DNA of 64,000 nt, taken from the NCBI GenBank assembly GCA_018340375.1, contig JAFFJZ010000004.1:25456001-25520000 (forward strand), read 5' to 3'. The number at the start of each line of letters is the position of its first letter. Position 1 is the first letter of the stretch. Under the pieces are notes generated by a model. That model did not search any database. It saw nothing but the letters and a program-made list of their open reading frames with translations, and was not told where the DNA came from. The position numbers were made by a program, and so were the translations under genes. The DNA comes from Gonatopus flavifemur (taxonomy: Eukaryota > Arthropoda > Insecta > Hymenoptera > Dryinidae). Of this stretch, positions 23,039 to 33,826 are shown in pieces.

Positions 23039-23858
23039 TACAAGCATTTTAATAGCATCATGGTGAGAAGTCATGGGGAAATCTGTCACAGACGTTAGTT
23101 TTTGTAAACTTATGGCATCTAGCATTAAATTCACGTTTTCATGATAAACACACACGCATACGGTATGAGTTCCAGAAGCTCCAGCGAGTACACAATTGCG
23201 AGGTCTCAGCTGTGAAAATTTCGATAAGCTGACATCAACTGTAGGATTCTTCAATTTGAATGAAGAATACAATTCGGCAAGATTGCATAAAATCAATCTT
23301 TTTTGAAGATGTTCACGCGTTCCATCATTAGTTTTGATCGAAACATAATCCTTCATGCCTGGCAATATCCGGCTATTTTCATCATCCAAGTAAAATGCTA
23401 TGATGGAATTTTCAATCTCGCAAGATAACCTTCGTCCTCTCTTTGGATTTGGTGATGTTAGAATCCCGCTTTCAGCTACCAACTGTATGGCTTCCCTAGC
23501 TTGACGTTCCGAAGCGTTGAATTCAGTATCCAATGTCCTTCGTCCCCATGATTTTGGAGCAAGGGTTAGAAGCAAAATCTTTTCTGAGTAACTGGAAGAC
23601 TGTTTAAATTTTTCTTTGATTTGATCGAGAACTTCAATAGCTGATTCATGATGTTTTATTTGACACTTTCGATTCAAATTCTCAGACATTTTTGTTGATG
23701 GAACGGAAAAATTTTCTTCATTTATATCAAAAGTTTCCTCCTCGTTAATTTCAAAGTGTGGGACATCATCCTCTTCTTCGAATAATGTTTGATCCTAAGA
23801 GATAATAGGAATTTCTGAATTATCTCAGTTTTCTCCCCCTCAGAACATTTTGGGGCTG

Positions 23859-24063
23859 CACTGAGAAGAATAAATAGTGGACTCAACTACGCACGACAGT
23901 TGGATACGTTCAAATGCAATACTTCTTTGATTCAATTAGATTTGTAGTTGACTCAACTACGAATACTTGAATGAACCTTGAATTCAGATTGAATTGACGA
24001 AGGATTGTATTTGAACCTATCCAACTGTCGTGCGTAGTTGCCTCCATTATCTTTTTTCTCAAT
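23859..24063. mobile_element. ~205-bp miniature element inside the transposon gene
   Basis: Arms share CAACTACGCACGACAGTTGG and continue outward to CACTGAGAA / TTCTCAATG. It sits between the Cys-rich first block and the acceptor of the second block, so probably in an intron. The target duplication is not clear. Confidence 0.65.
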
Positions 24064-25281
24064 GTATACTGTGTACTTTTTGGATGAATCGAATAATAAA
24101 GCGGAACTACCTCGAGTGAATTATTCTCGCATGTATCCATCTGAACAGATTGGACATCGTACAAAGGTGACATTGAAGATAGAACAGTCATGTCTTTCCT
24201 GCATCTACTACATATTCGGGTATCAGAGGGTAGATGATGATATTTTTTTCTCAGATTTGAAGATAAGGTTCGAAGATCTGAAGATTTTTTGTGACAGGGA
24301 TATTGAAATGGATTGAAACAACGATCACCCGAACTCCTTCGTTTCATTGTGTTATTACATGTAGGAAAAAGTCCTTCCTCAACAGAATAATTCAGCAGGA
24401 AATCAATCACAAAAACTTCATAAACAAGAAAGATTCACTGATTTGATATTTATCTCTGTACATTCAAAACGACACAAAACCGTTGATGAGTTCAGATTGG
24501 AGAGAATGAGGTTGGTTAGGTTACAAATAAAAAAGAATCAGGTTGCCCTGGAAACATCCACAGTCACTATTCAATTGAAGCTTCAGGGCAGACGTTTATA
24601 TGATTGATAAGAATGAATTTAAATCCTCAGAGAATTAGAATCAGAGAATAACATTAAGAATCAGAGGATATTTGATTTCTGGAAGTGATTTTCACTGATA
24701 ATGATACAGAAAATTACGGAAGAATGAATTATTCATCAGCATAAAATATTATTACACAATGTTGGCGTAGTGTTGTATTTATACACGATGGTAGCGGGTG
24801 GACGTGTAAGATCTGAGCACTTAAACCCCTCTGTAATTTCAAGGAATCTTCTTATCCCATTTCTTGATCTGTATGATTTTGAAGCTAAAGAATCAAGCTT
24901 CCGATTTATCAAGGTTTCATCAATATCAAAAGGGGCGCAGTGACCGAAAAATGCAAAAATACTTTTCAAAATCGAATTTCTATATGAAATATTCCTTCTG
25001 CATGAATGAAAGTATTTTTATCGTAAAATTCGGGAAAAATTCTAACAATATCAATGATAACATATCTTCATTAAATGGAATTAATGAGGATGATGATTTT
25101 TCGAAAAAACGCAGATCAAAAAAATCTTGAAAATTTAAACCCCTGTACCACGAAAACCTGACTTCCTAGAAACCTGGTGTTGACAAAATTTGTAGAGGGT
25201 CACTGGTACAACAAATCCATGGAATTTCATCAACATTGATGAGATTGAAATTTTCAGGTGGGAACACTTGGCGCATTTTAC

Positions 25282-25535
25282 CCCTTATAAGGGACAGATT
25301 GTTCAAAATTACTTAGAAAGAACTTCATTGAACTATGCATGTAGTTATAAATAATTATATATGAACAAATTATTAGCTTCATTTGCAAGAATCAGAATCA
25401 ATTGAATATTTATATTGTTGCATGTGAGGTATGGTAGTGAACGAAATTCTCTGTGCTTGTAATTTGAGAGATGATTTTTCTAACGATAAGAATCTTACAC
25501 TCCATTCATAACTACATGTATCATTCAATGAAGTT
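25282..25535. other. Non-genic spacer
   Basis: Sequence between the right arm of the transposon and the second relic; no feature beyond AT-rich words. Confidence 0.3.
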
Positions 25536-26081
25536 ATGTACAAATATTTTTTGGAATCAAGTCACAGTCAAGTATCCATCACCACTGTCATTTATTACCA
25601 ACAAGGAAACGAACTCAGTCATCGGAGCATTGCTATTTCATCGGATAATTTGAATCACGATACAATCGCTTTGTACGAATTCCAAAAAATTATAATAGCG
25701 TACCTGAAAGTGTGTTTTCGACCAAGAAAAATTTTCTATTTCACGGATGGAGCATCTCAGCACTTCAAGAATAGATATAATTTCAAAAATCTTTTTTATC
25801 ATTACAAAGATTTTAAAATAGCAGCTGCATGGCATTTCCATGCAACCGCTCATGGAAAAGGGCCTTGTGACGGTATCCGTGGTAATCTGAAACGACTAGC
25901 AGCTCGAGCGAGTGTTCAAGCGAGGTCTAAGCAGCAAATTTTAATATTTAATGGAATATTTCCTTCGTGCGTGAGAGAGGGGTTTCTTCGACCTGGACTT
26001 GTGAATTTTACCAAGTGCTGGAACATCGGAAAAAAGTTCACGTCAGAATTTGAGTCCATGTTTGATAAAACATCGACATAA
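25470..26081 (+). pseudogene. Second relic of the unclassified transposon protein
   Basis: The frame at 25536-26081 aligns with the last third of the minus-strand gene: SHSQVSITTVIYY, LYEFQKIIIAYL, FTDGASQHFKNRYNF and HGKGPCDGIRGNLKRLAARA. It is truncated at the 5' side and has Gly-to-Arg in the GIGG motif. It is on the opposite strand and more diverged, so it is an independent older copy and not a duplication of the 21-24 kb gene. Confidence 0.75.
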
Positions 26082-26108
26082 AAGATAGTGAAAATTGGTT
26101 ACACATGA

Positions 26109-26222
26109 CCCACATAGCACAAATGTCACTAATATTTCCAGAATATTTTGCAACATTCTGGAGATATTGTAATATTGTCAGAATATCCTGGAGATATCAA
26201 CGAGACATTTGTGCTATGTGGG
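26109..26222. mobile_element. Miniature element (CCCACATAGCAC)
   Basis: CCCACATAGCACAAATGTC is mirrored by GACATTTGTGCTATGTGGG; 114 bp. Interior repeats AATATTNCAGAATAT. Flanks (GA and GG) do not match perfectly. Confidence 0.75.
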
Positions 26223-26433
26223 GGAGCATCGAAAATGATCATAATAATTTGTTTCTGACTCCTCTGAATACTTCTCTGATGTTTCAAAAGAATTTAGGAT
26301 CGTAAGAGAGAGGGACAGCATGAAAACATACTCTCAACTACCGCTGTTCAATTCATAGACACGTTCATATGGTTTGCTTCATAAATAGATATGTTCACTT
26401 CATTAGAACGAACCGATAGATCCTTGTGGTAGT

Positions 26434-26731
26434 GTTCACTAAACATCAACGATAATAACATCATCTGACATTGATGTTTTACATCGTTTAACGATGTAAC
26501 ATCGACCTAATTGATGTCCCCGTGTTTTTTTGAAGAAACATGCAAACATCAAGACATCGAATAAGAACAATTGAATAGGATCATGTTGAATTTGAAATGG
26601 AGCTAGATCCCAAAATTTTTATTGGTAACATAACAACCAGTCAGGTTTAAGCAGCATCGATGTTCGCGATGTCAAACATCGATACCCGTTTATCAGATGA
26701 CACATCGATTTGCCATCGATGTTTAGTGAAC
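26434..26731. mobile_element. Inverted-repeat element rich in CATCGATG
   Basis: GTTCACTAAACATCAACGAT at the left is mirrored by CATCGATGTTTAGTGAAC at the right. The interior holds many ACATCGAT-type words. Non-coding. Confidence 0.6.
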
Positions 26732-27247
26732 TGGATAGTTCCAGTGGATTGCAAACGATCTTCATCGGAAAATGATGTACCTTTGTCGCGACATCTTCAA
26801 GTATGAAACAATGACCATTTTTTTCCCTATTCATTCGCACTTACTGGTGGAATCCAAATATTTCGTATCATAGCATTATTACAAGTGAAAACCGATCATA
26901 CACAATTTGGAAATGTCTGGGTCTTATCTAATCACCCATCGACAGTAATTTCCAATCCATTCTGATTGACGAACGAAATTGGGAAATGCTGTCATAATGT
27001 AATTTATCCCTGGAAGAATTTCGTTGTCAAAATTACCATCAAATTCCAAGAATCGAAGGACAAGTAAAAATTCTTGAAAAATTACTGTGTAGCCTGTGAA
27101 AATGAGTGAGTTTCCAAACAGTTGAACGTGATGTTTTCTATAAGTTTTACAAAATGCATAGTAATATTTTCGAAAGTTTCCATTTGTCCCCCGATCACTA
27201 AGATTTTACGGTAATTTTTCAAATAGAATCCTTCCAATGTATCAATT
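26732..27247. other. Non-genic stretch
   Basis: No gene or repeat recognised. Confidence 0.3.
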
Positions 27248-27569
27248 CCCAAGCAGTAACAAAATTTCAAAGTATACTTATACGAAATAGAAACGTTCGT
27301 AGAATGTACGGATGAGATACGAAGAACACATAATGGATGTTCATAGAATGTTCGAATGAGATTATTTTAAATATACTTTGAACGTACATAGTACATTCGA
27401 AATGTACGATATACATTCAATCGACGTTCAATCAACGTACCATCGTATATTCCATTACATACGTTCGATGAATATGCATAGCACCTATAGAACGGTCTCA
27501 TTCGAATGTGCATGGAACATATTTCGAATATTCGAAGACCGTTCATAGTATACTCTGGTGCTGCTTGGG
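27248..27569 (-). mobile_element. CCCAAGTAGCAC-family miniature element, copy 1
   Basis: An inverted copy: begins CCCAAGCAGTAACA and ends GGTGCTGCTTGGG, with TT on both flanks. It shares the family interior (ATACTATGAACG, CATAGGTGCTATGCATATTC, GAACGTCGATTGAATG). The family recurs at 27599, 28187, 29941, 32068, 34710 and 59321. Confidence 0.8.
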
Positions 27570-27598
27570 TTCATATGGAATCACCTATGGAAATACAT

Positions 27599-28187
27599 CC
27601 CAAGTAGCACCACAATATACTATGAACGTTCTTCGAATATTCGAAATATGTTTCATGCATATTCCAATGAGACCGTTTCATAGGTGCTATGCATATTCAT
27701 CGGACGTATGTAATCGAATATACGAAGGGACCCCGAGAAAAAATGATTTAGATCTAAGTGGATCTAATTAGATCTCGTTAGATCTAAAAAATGGAAAATG
27801 TAGATCTATTTAGATCTAGACAGATCTGGTTAGATCTACATAGATCTAAATCACAAAAAATTTCATATTAATTAATCGAAATTTGCGTGCATCTACTGCC
27901 CATTTTCTTCACTTTTAGATGGTTGTTAAGAACTACATATTTTCGAAAAAAATCAATTAGATCTCCGTAGATCTAAATAGATCTAAATCGGCCCACAGAG
28001 CATGAATGTTTCCATTTTTCAGATCTAAGGAGATCTAATCCATTAGATCTAATTAGATCTAAATCATTTTTTCTCGGGACGTCAATCGAACGTCGATTGA
28101 ATGAATATCGTACATTTCGAATGTGCTATGTACATTCTAAGTATATTTAAAACAGTCTCATTCGAATATTCTATGAACGTTCATTAC
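27599..28187 (+). mobile_element. CCCAAGTAGCAC-family copy 2, interrupted and right-truncated
   Basis: Starts CCCAAGTAGCACCACAATAT. It is split at 27732-28078 by an AGATCT-rich element and stops at 28187 where copy 3 begins, so its right end (expected CTGCTTGGG) is missing. Confidence 0.75.
27732..28078. mobile_element. AGATCT-rich miniature element, nested
   Basis: Begins CCCGAGAAAAAATGATTTAG and ends in the mirrored TTTTTTCTCGGG, flanked by AC on both sides. The uninterrupted sibling at 34710 reads GGTACGTCAATCGAACG where this one reads GGGAC-[element]-ACGTCAATCG, so AC is a real duplication. The interior is dominated by AGATCT palindromes. Relatives at 54934 and 62000. Confidence 0.85.
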
Positions 28188-28503
28188 CCAAGTAGCACCA
28201 GAATATACTATGAACGTTCTTAGAATATTCGAAATATGTTCTATGTACGTTCCAGAAGACCGTTTTATAGGTGCTATGTATGTTCATCGAACGTATGTAA
28301 TCGTATATTCGACGGTACGCCAATCGAACGTCGATTGAATGAATATCGTACATTTCGAATGTACTATGTACGTTCTAAGTATATTTAAAACAGTCTCATT
28401 CGAAAATTCCATGAACTTTCATCATATGTTCTTCGTATCTCATTCGTACATTCTACGAACGTTCCTATTTCGTATATACTTTGAACTTCTGTTGCTGCTT
28501 GGG
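28187..28503 (+). mobile_element. CCCAAGTAGCAC-family copy 3
   Basis: Complete copy from CCCAAGTAGCACCAGAATAT to GTTGCTGCTTGGG, placed directly at the broken end of copy 2. Its flanks (TA and CA) do not match, which fits a deletion at the junction. Confidence 0.8.
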
Positions 28504-28740
28504 CATGAATTACTCAACTGGAATTTTGCGTTCCAGATGAACTTGATGAAATCTAATCAATTCCAATGGATTTTTCATTGGAATCTACTGAAATCCATTG
28601 AATCTTCTCAATAAGGAGAATATTAGATTTGAAATATATCATTGCACTTACAATTTCATAGATACAGATTCGAATTCTTTATCAGGGACAGTTTTCTGGG
28701 GACGATGAAGTGGGCAACTGAGAGTGCAGGGAAAGCACTT
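28504..28740. other. Non-genic spacer
   Basis: Contains a short degenerate duplication of AATCYATTGAAT words; no gene. Confidence 0.3.
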
Positions 28741-29031
28741 CCTAAGTAGAAATGCTCTAGTCATTGACAAGGTTTGTAACGCTCAACCAGCCAAAAACTA
28801 GATGCTTTCAAGTGCCTCGTAGGATTCTGGTGAGATACTTGCAACACTACTGTGAATCCACAATTGGTGCGCAAACGAAATTTCCTATGCGAATTTTGGG
28901 CTGGGTTTATTTCATATGTCATATCCCATGGGAACTTCTCACATGGGTTTCCCATGCGCATATGTTGCATGGGAAAAAAGCCATGCGAATTTTGGACTGG
29001 GTCTGATTCGTATGGGTCTCAGCCATTGAAA

Positions 29032-29188
29032 AATGTCGCATGTGCGAGCCATGAGAGAATGTTGCATGTGTGTACTCATGGGGGAATGTCGCATGTGTCA
29101 CCCATGGAAGAACTTCGCATGTGGGACCCATGGGACAATGTCACACGAGTGACCCATGTGGAAATGTCGCATGGGTGACCCACTTGAT
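29032..29188. repeat. 26-bp minisatellite, ~6 copies
   Basis: Copies begin AATGTCGCATGTG or a close variant at 29032, 29059, 29085, 29111, 29137 and 29163, followed by CCCATGNNN. The period is 26 (27 once). Directly repeated without unique spacers. Confidence 0.75.
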
Positions 29189-29365
29189 TCCCATGTGATG
29201 AATCATGCGACCCACTTAATTCCCATATAAAGACCAGTAGGAACCACTTGACTCCCAGGTGAAGATCCATGCAACCTACTTGATTCCCATGTGAAGACCC
29301 ATGTAACCCACTTGATTCCCATACGACGACTTATGCGACCTACCTAATCCCCATGTGAACTAACT
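29177..29365. repeat. 32-bp minisatellite, ~6 copies
   Basis: Copies of GACCCACTTGATTCCCATGT start at 29177, 29209, 29241, 29273, 29305 and 29337, period 32. It shares the words CCCATGTG and ATGCGACC with the neighbouring 26-bp array, so one probably arose from the other. Confidence 0.75.
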
Positions 29366-29584
29366 GAGAATTTACAGAATTTGCGGGAACAATGAAATAT
29401 TTAGTTGAATAGTCGTCATAAAATACGTAATTGATTTGAATAAGCTTTCATTGACTCAATTAAATAACTGTTTCCATTGACGAAATATTTCATAGCATAT
29501 TAAATATTCGTTTGATTGGATAAATATTATTATGGCGACTATTCAACTAAATATTTTATTGTTCCCGGAAATTTTTTCTCTCAG
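29364..29584. mobile_element. Nested inverted-repeat element
   Basis: Arms share GGGAACAATRAAATATTTAG and TTGAATAGTCG, with outer ends CTGAGA / TCTCAG. It sits at the end of the 32-bp array. Confidence 0.65.
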
Positions 29585-29940
29585 CGTAGGCAAGTATCTA
29601 GTATTTGACCAGTCAAGCGTTACAAAACTTGTCACTAACTAGAGCATTTCTACTTGGGTGCATCAATGGTGATGAAATCCGGAAAACGCGGCTTCATAAG
29701 CAAAATGTAACTGTAGAACGTTTCTTCAATGTTCGAAACACCTCACTTCCGTTTGTTAAACATTCCACAGACATCCCAGTGACACATTCTGCTGTCGGAA
29801 AAGAAACGTGCTTAAAACGTTCTTATGAAAATACAATATTTCACTCGACTTTCTAGAAAGTTTATATACCGTCGAAATTGAAGCGTACTCGAACGGTTAT
29901 GAACGCTTATTGCACTTTCTGCCGGAAAGAGTCAACCCAA

Positions 29941-30225
29941 CCCAAGTAGCACCAGAATATACTACGAATATTCGAAATATGTTCTATGCATATCCCAATG
30001 AGGCCGTTTTATAGGTGCTATGCATATCCATCGAACGTATGTAATCGAATATACGATGGTACTTCAATCGAACGTCGATTGAATGAATATCGTACATTTC
30101 GAATGTACGATACAGTCTCATTCGAATATTCTATGAATGTTTATTATATATTCTTCGTATCTCATTCGTATATTCTACGAACGTTTCTATTTCGTATATA
30201 CATTGAACTTCTGTTTCTGCTTAGG
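29941..30225 (+). mobile_element. CCCAAGTAGCAC-family copy 4
   Basis: Starts CCCAAGTAGCACCAGAATAT and ends CTGTTTCTGCTTAGG, with AA on both flanks. Internally shortened relative to other copies. Confidence 0.8.
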
Positions 30226-32067
30226 AATTGGCGCTGATCTCACTGTCTGAGCGTTTTTTTTTACTTCAATTGATATTTTTCTCGTGCCTGTTGAGAGTTA
30301 TCTTTTCACCAACAATTATACAATGAGGCAAAAAGATATTTGAAATTCTTCATCATGAGTAGTTATCACAAAATAATTCCGTAATCCTAGTTATTCATTT
30401 ATTTGTTACGAAACAACATTTTCGGATCACTCTGCTGTAACTCTTGAAAAGATATTTCAAAGAGATCCAAAAGATCCTAGATGTAATAAGAATGAATGTG
30501 TCAAAGATATCTAACTGAACCCTGTCGAAAATGTTCGAAAATTCAAATAAAATCGAATAGTGCTACAAAACGGAAAGAAATCACTGTTTTCGTTATAGTT
30601 TTTTCAAAATCTGTTCAACATTTTCAACAGGAAAGAAGTCTCAAAAAATACTACAGCAGACGCGAAAGAATATTGTAAAAAAACATGTTTTGATAACGTG
30701 GGCATTTTTTGACATTCTTCTGGGTATCCTTTAAAATGTTATAGCAGAATCCATTAACAATATTTGTTGGATAAATGTCTATCATCATTTTGTCGTCTTT
30801 GTTTATTTCCTGTCTGTATAGAACCAGAATCAGCTGATCGCAGGAAAAATAAAATGAGATACTGAAAAAATACTGCGACCTGATAAAAACTTTGATTATA
30901 AAATTATGAATGTTCAGCGATGATCCAACATATTCATATTTGTCAAGGTAAATAAAAAGTCCTATAAGCACGACAAAGATAAAGACGACAGCGAGGTGGA
31001 TGAACTGTTCCACGAAGTTCCTGATGGCGATGCAAGAATATGAAGGAACAACAGGAAGAAAAGAACTGATTTCATGTTGCTTAGATGGCGAGAAGTGGTA
31101 GGAAGGAGAGAAGCGAAGTTGAAATAAGGATAAAACAAATTGATGCCATGCCGGTCTGGGCTGATGAAAATAAAATTCCAAGAAAGGAAAGGTAGTATGT
31201 ATTCGTGTATATATGAGTGAGAGCCGACATAAAGCTGCTGAGGTTTATAGCGTCTGTTATGCGATGGCATGGTAGGTCTTTCGCCAGAGGATGCCCCTTG
31301 AAGGTGAGATGGGACGAGATTGGATCTTGTTAGTTCTGTACTTGGCTATTCCTTTCGCACAACCTCACATGCCAGTTCAAACCAAACTTTTCATTGATAA
31401 AACTTGTTTTGTGACTTTTTATGAAACGTCAAATAATTATTATTTTTTCATATCTAGTACATCAATAATTTCTATGTACGATGCTTCTTTTGTACACCGG
31501 TTTACAATGGCTGTTAAGAATTTGGACTGGAATTAATACTGGAATACTGATCTAGTATGTATACATTTTTATGGATTTTTCATACGATCTTTTGGTACCA
31601 AAACCGCGGTCTCAATAATCCATACAACATCAAATTTTTCATCATAAAACTTTCAGGAGTTTTTATTCGCAAAATCCAAACTTCTCACCCAAATTTTCGT
31701 CTTCAATATCCTCTTACATGGTTCTCGATGTCTCTTTGTCTAGGCATTTTCGATGAGTAACTCTAGAATCGTTGGAGAACTAAATTGATGTAATTCCTCT
31801 GAAATTTTGCAATACTTCATTTACAAGCATAACTCGATGGAACGCTCGACTTTACTGGATTAAAAATATTGAAAATATGAAATGTTGAAAATTCTCTGGG
31901 AACGGAATATAAAAATCGCTGAAGTTTGAATCGTTTATCGAAACAAATTCAAAATCTGAGACGAAAAATATCTGATTCAAAATTGATGACACTGTTCTGA
32001 AATCAATTTTCTTGAGAGAATTCGAGCGCTGACATTGTCTATCCTTCTTAAATGCACTGCGTCGTGT
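30226..32067. other. Mostly non-genic stretch
   Basis: No repeats with clear ends. One candidate exon with a signal-peptide-like start lies at 31075-30962 and is listed separately. The longer frame at 31181-30651 overlaps it in another frame and shows no recognisable domain. Confidence 0.3.
30962..31075 (-). CDS. Candidate first exon of a secreted peptide
   Basis: The frame begins MKSVLFFLLFLHILASPSG, a textbook signal peptide with a likely cleavage after the Ala-Ser-Pro stretch, then a Ser/Thr-rich tail, ending after 37 codons. The ATG is preceded by a pyrimidine-rich leader with ATATATA about 130 bases upstream. The tail is short for a mature peptide, so splicing to an unseen exon is possible, though no strong donor was found. 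Not assigned to a family; could be chance. Confidence 0.22.
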   Translation of the reverse strand: MKSVLFFLLFLHILASPSGTSWNSSSTSLSSLSLSCL

Positions 32068-32363
32068 CCCAAGTAGCACCAGAATATACTATGAACGTTC
32101 TTCGAATATTCGGAATATGTTCTATTCACATTCCGATGAGACCGTTTCATAGGTGCTATGCATATTCATCGAACGTATGTAATCGAATATACGACGGTAC
32201 GTCAATTGAACGTCGATTGAATGAATATCGTACATTTCGAATGTACGATACAGTCTCATTCGAATATTCTATGAACGTTCATTATATGTTCTTCGTATCT
32301 CATTCGTACATTCTATGAACGTTTCTATTTCGTATATACTTGGAACTTCTGTTGCTGCTTGGG
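32068..32363 (+). mobile_element. CCCAAGTAGCAC-family copy 5
   Basis: From CCCAAGTAGCACCAGAATAT to GTTGCTGCTTGGG with GT on both flanks. One of the cleanest copies. Confidence 0.85.
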
Positions 32364-32389
32364 GTTTTATCATCGAAGTAATTTAGGAA

Positions 32390-33140
32390 AGGCCAATAAA
32401 CAACTCTATTCTTTATTTCTCCAATCTCAATCAAGTCTATGTCTAAATATCTGTATTCTCAAATATCCCGATTTCCAAATACCTCCGCTCTTAAACATGT
32501 CCATTCTCAAATGTCTGTATTTCCAAATATCTCTATTCCTAATACTTTCTCTGCTAAAATAAGTATATCCCTAAATATGGGTAATCGGAAATATCTCTCT
32601 TCCTGAATATTTTCATTCTCACATATCACTATGTTCAATATATATCTAAAACAAAAGAAACACATGCTTTTCAATGCAGATCCCTTTTGTTTTCGATATA
32701 TATTGAGGGGATATCAGCGCCGTGACACTAGCCAAATCCTTTCTGACAAATTATGTAAAAATAAAGCAACATAATCGAAATTTCGCTCTGTACAGACCTT
32801 CTTCAATCGATAAAGATGGTCTGTATAGAGCGATATTTTAATCGCGGTGCTTAATTTTTGCATAATTTACCAGAAAAGATTTGGCTAGTGCCACGCCGCT
32901 GGTATCCCCTTAAGCCCAGGAATATTAAGGAGTAGTGATATGTGAGAATGAACATATTTAGGAAAAGAGATGTTTCCCATTACTCATATTTAGGGATAGA
33001 CTTAATTTGAGAAGGGAAATAATTGAAAACAGAGATATTTGAGAATACAGATATTTAGGAACAGATACGTTTCAGAATGGAGATATTTAGACATAGACTT
33101 GATTGAGATTAGAGAAATGAAGAACAGAGTTGTTCATCTG
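32390..33140. repeat. Long inverted repeat, AATATCTN-rich
   Basis: The left arm (about 32395-32640, with AACAACTCTATTCT and TCAATCAAGTCTATGTCTAA) is mirrored at about 32925-33140 (TTAGACATAGACTTGATTGA, AGAACAGAGTTGTT). The arms consist of degenerate CTCAAATATCTNTATTC repeats. The centre is occupied by the element at 32706. Confidence 0.65.
32706..32912. mobile_element. Miniature element (GGGGATATCAGCGCC)
   Basis: GGGGATATCAGCGCCGTGAC, then ACTAGCCAAATC, is mirrored by GATTTGGCTAGT and GGTATCCCC. The inner part has CGCTCTGTACAGACC / GGTCTGTATAGAGCG. A larger relative lies at 50528-51279. Confidence 0.75.
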
Positions 33141-33731
33141 CCGGTCGGGGTCTCTTAAATGGAGTGTAATAATTAGAAATTTTATTAGAAGAATCAAAGA
33201 CACGCACATTTCAGTAATTTTGTATTCGATTAAAAATTGATTCCAATTAACGATTCATTCACCGATAGGATTTAATGATGTATAAGCCAGAGCAGATATA
33301 ATAAATGATTCAGCAATTCATGAGGATATGTAATAGTCTTGTAAAAAAAGTATTAACTGGAATACTCATTGCAAGAATAGTTGAGCTAATACTTTCTTTC
33401 TAAAAGGTTCCCAGGTAGGAATCAACAAATGGCCCAAGCTTGGCCCAATTATGACTTATATTGGGCCAGAATCCATGAGAAAAAATGACCCAAGCTTGGT
33501 GAAAGCTTGGGATGATAACCTCGTGCCAGGCTTGGTACTCAATATTGGGCCAGAATGCAATGCCAAGCATGGCCCAGTGTCTCATGATATATGTATTATG
33601 AGTATTTTGGAGCTTGGCTCATACGATTAAACCGGACCTACCCCAAGTTGTGTATATTAACTTTTGCCATGCTTCAACCTGATTCTTCAAACACATTTCT
33701 TGGAGAAAAAAATGACGTCATTTTTCATGCC

Positions 33732-33781
33732 ATCCCTGCTAAAAATTTCCCATAGAAAACGATAAGATTTCTAGCAGGGAT
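33732..33781. repeat. 50-bp hairpin
   Basis: ATCCCTGCTAAAAAT pairs with ATTTCTAGCAGGGAT. It lies within the larger element and recalls the TATGGGAAATTTTYAGCA words of the 16340 tandem repeat. Confidence 0.5.
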
Positions 33782-33826
33782 ATCAGTACAACTCTGTAAA
33801 AATCACAAACATGGAGATGTGGCATA

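Larger units (their letters stand above)
21962..24410 (-). pseudogene. Transposon protein, unclassified family, interrupted
   Basis: Reading the minus strand, three blocks belong together. Block 1 (24410 to ~24090) is Cys-rich: CFNPFQYPCHKK and CSRCRKDM suggest zinc binding. Block 2 starts after a good acceptor (TCTCTTAG, exon from 23794), is in frame with MSENLNRKCQIKHHE, and ends at 23041 with GASGTHTVCVCVYHENV inside. Block 3 (22741-21962) has CYLDKCLACPG, WDFAENY, FTDGASQHFKNKYNF and HGKGPCDGIGGNLKRLAARA. Acidic residues in WDFAENY, FTDGAS and PCDGIGG could be a DDE-type triad, but this is inference. Proteins of this kind occur as multi-copy uncharacterised genes in arthropods and cnidarians. 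A 295-bp element splits blocks 2 and 3; removing it with one TA joins them in frame. The C-terminus is lost to a stop at 21962. Confidence 0.7.
20882..25281 (-). mobile_element. 4.4-kb DNA transposon with ~400-bp inverted repeats, unclassified
   Basis: The left arm (20882-21300) and right arm (about 24880-25281) are inverted copies at high identity, with the terminus GGGGTRAAATTYGCCAAGTG-like. The 85-88-codon frames in the arms (21038-21295 and 24864-25130) are mirror images and not taken as genes. Between the arms, on the minus strand, lies a broken gene of about 600 codons (24410-21962). A solo arm end is found at 61267-61400 and an older one at 16910. The arms look younger than the gene, which contains two inserted miniature elements. 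Confidence 0.75.
28741..29658. mobile_element. Inverted-repeat element carrying two minisatellites
   Basis: CCTAAGTAGAAATGCTCTAG at the left is mirrored by CTAGAGCATTTCTACTTGGG at the right, and the similarity continues inward for about 75 bases (TTGTAACGCT). The interior holds the CCCATGCG-type sequence, the two tandem arrays and a nested small element. Relatives of the interior flank 60293 and 61107. Confidence 0.7.

Noticed and set aside
22982..23060. Independent C-terminus LTKDYSKLSKTGT of the minus-strand gene
   Set aside because: These codons come from the inserted 295-bp element and not from the gene.
21038..25130. A pair of 85-88-residue proteins with matching sequence
   Set aside because: They are the two inverted arms of the transposon read in mirrored directions, with no start context or domain.
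29032..29365. CRISPR-like direct repeats
   Set aside because: Units abut without unique spacers; these are minisatellites.
30651..31181. 176-residue membrane-like protein on the minus strand
   Set aside because: AT-rich hydrophobic translation without any recognisable domain, and the better signal-peptide frame overlaps it.
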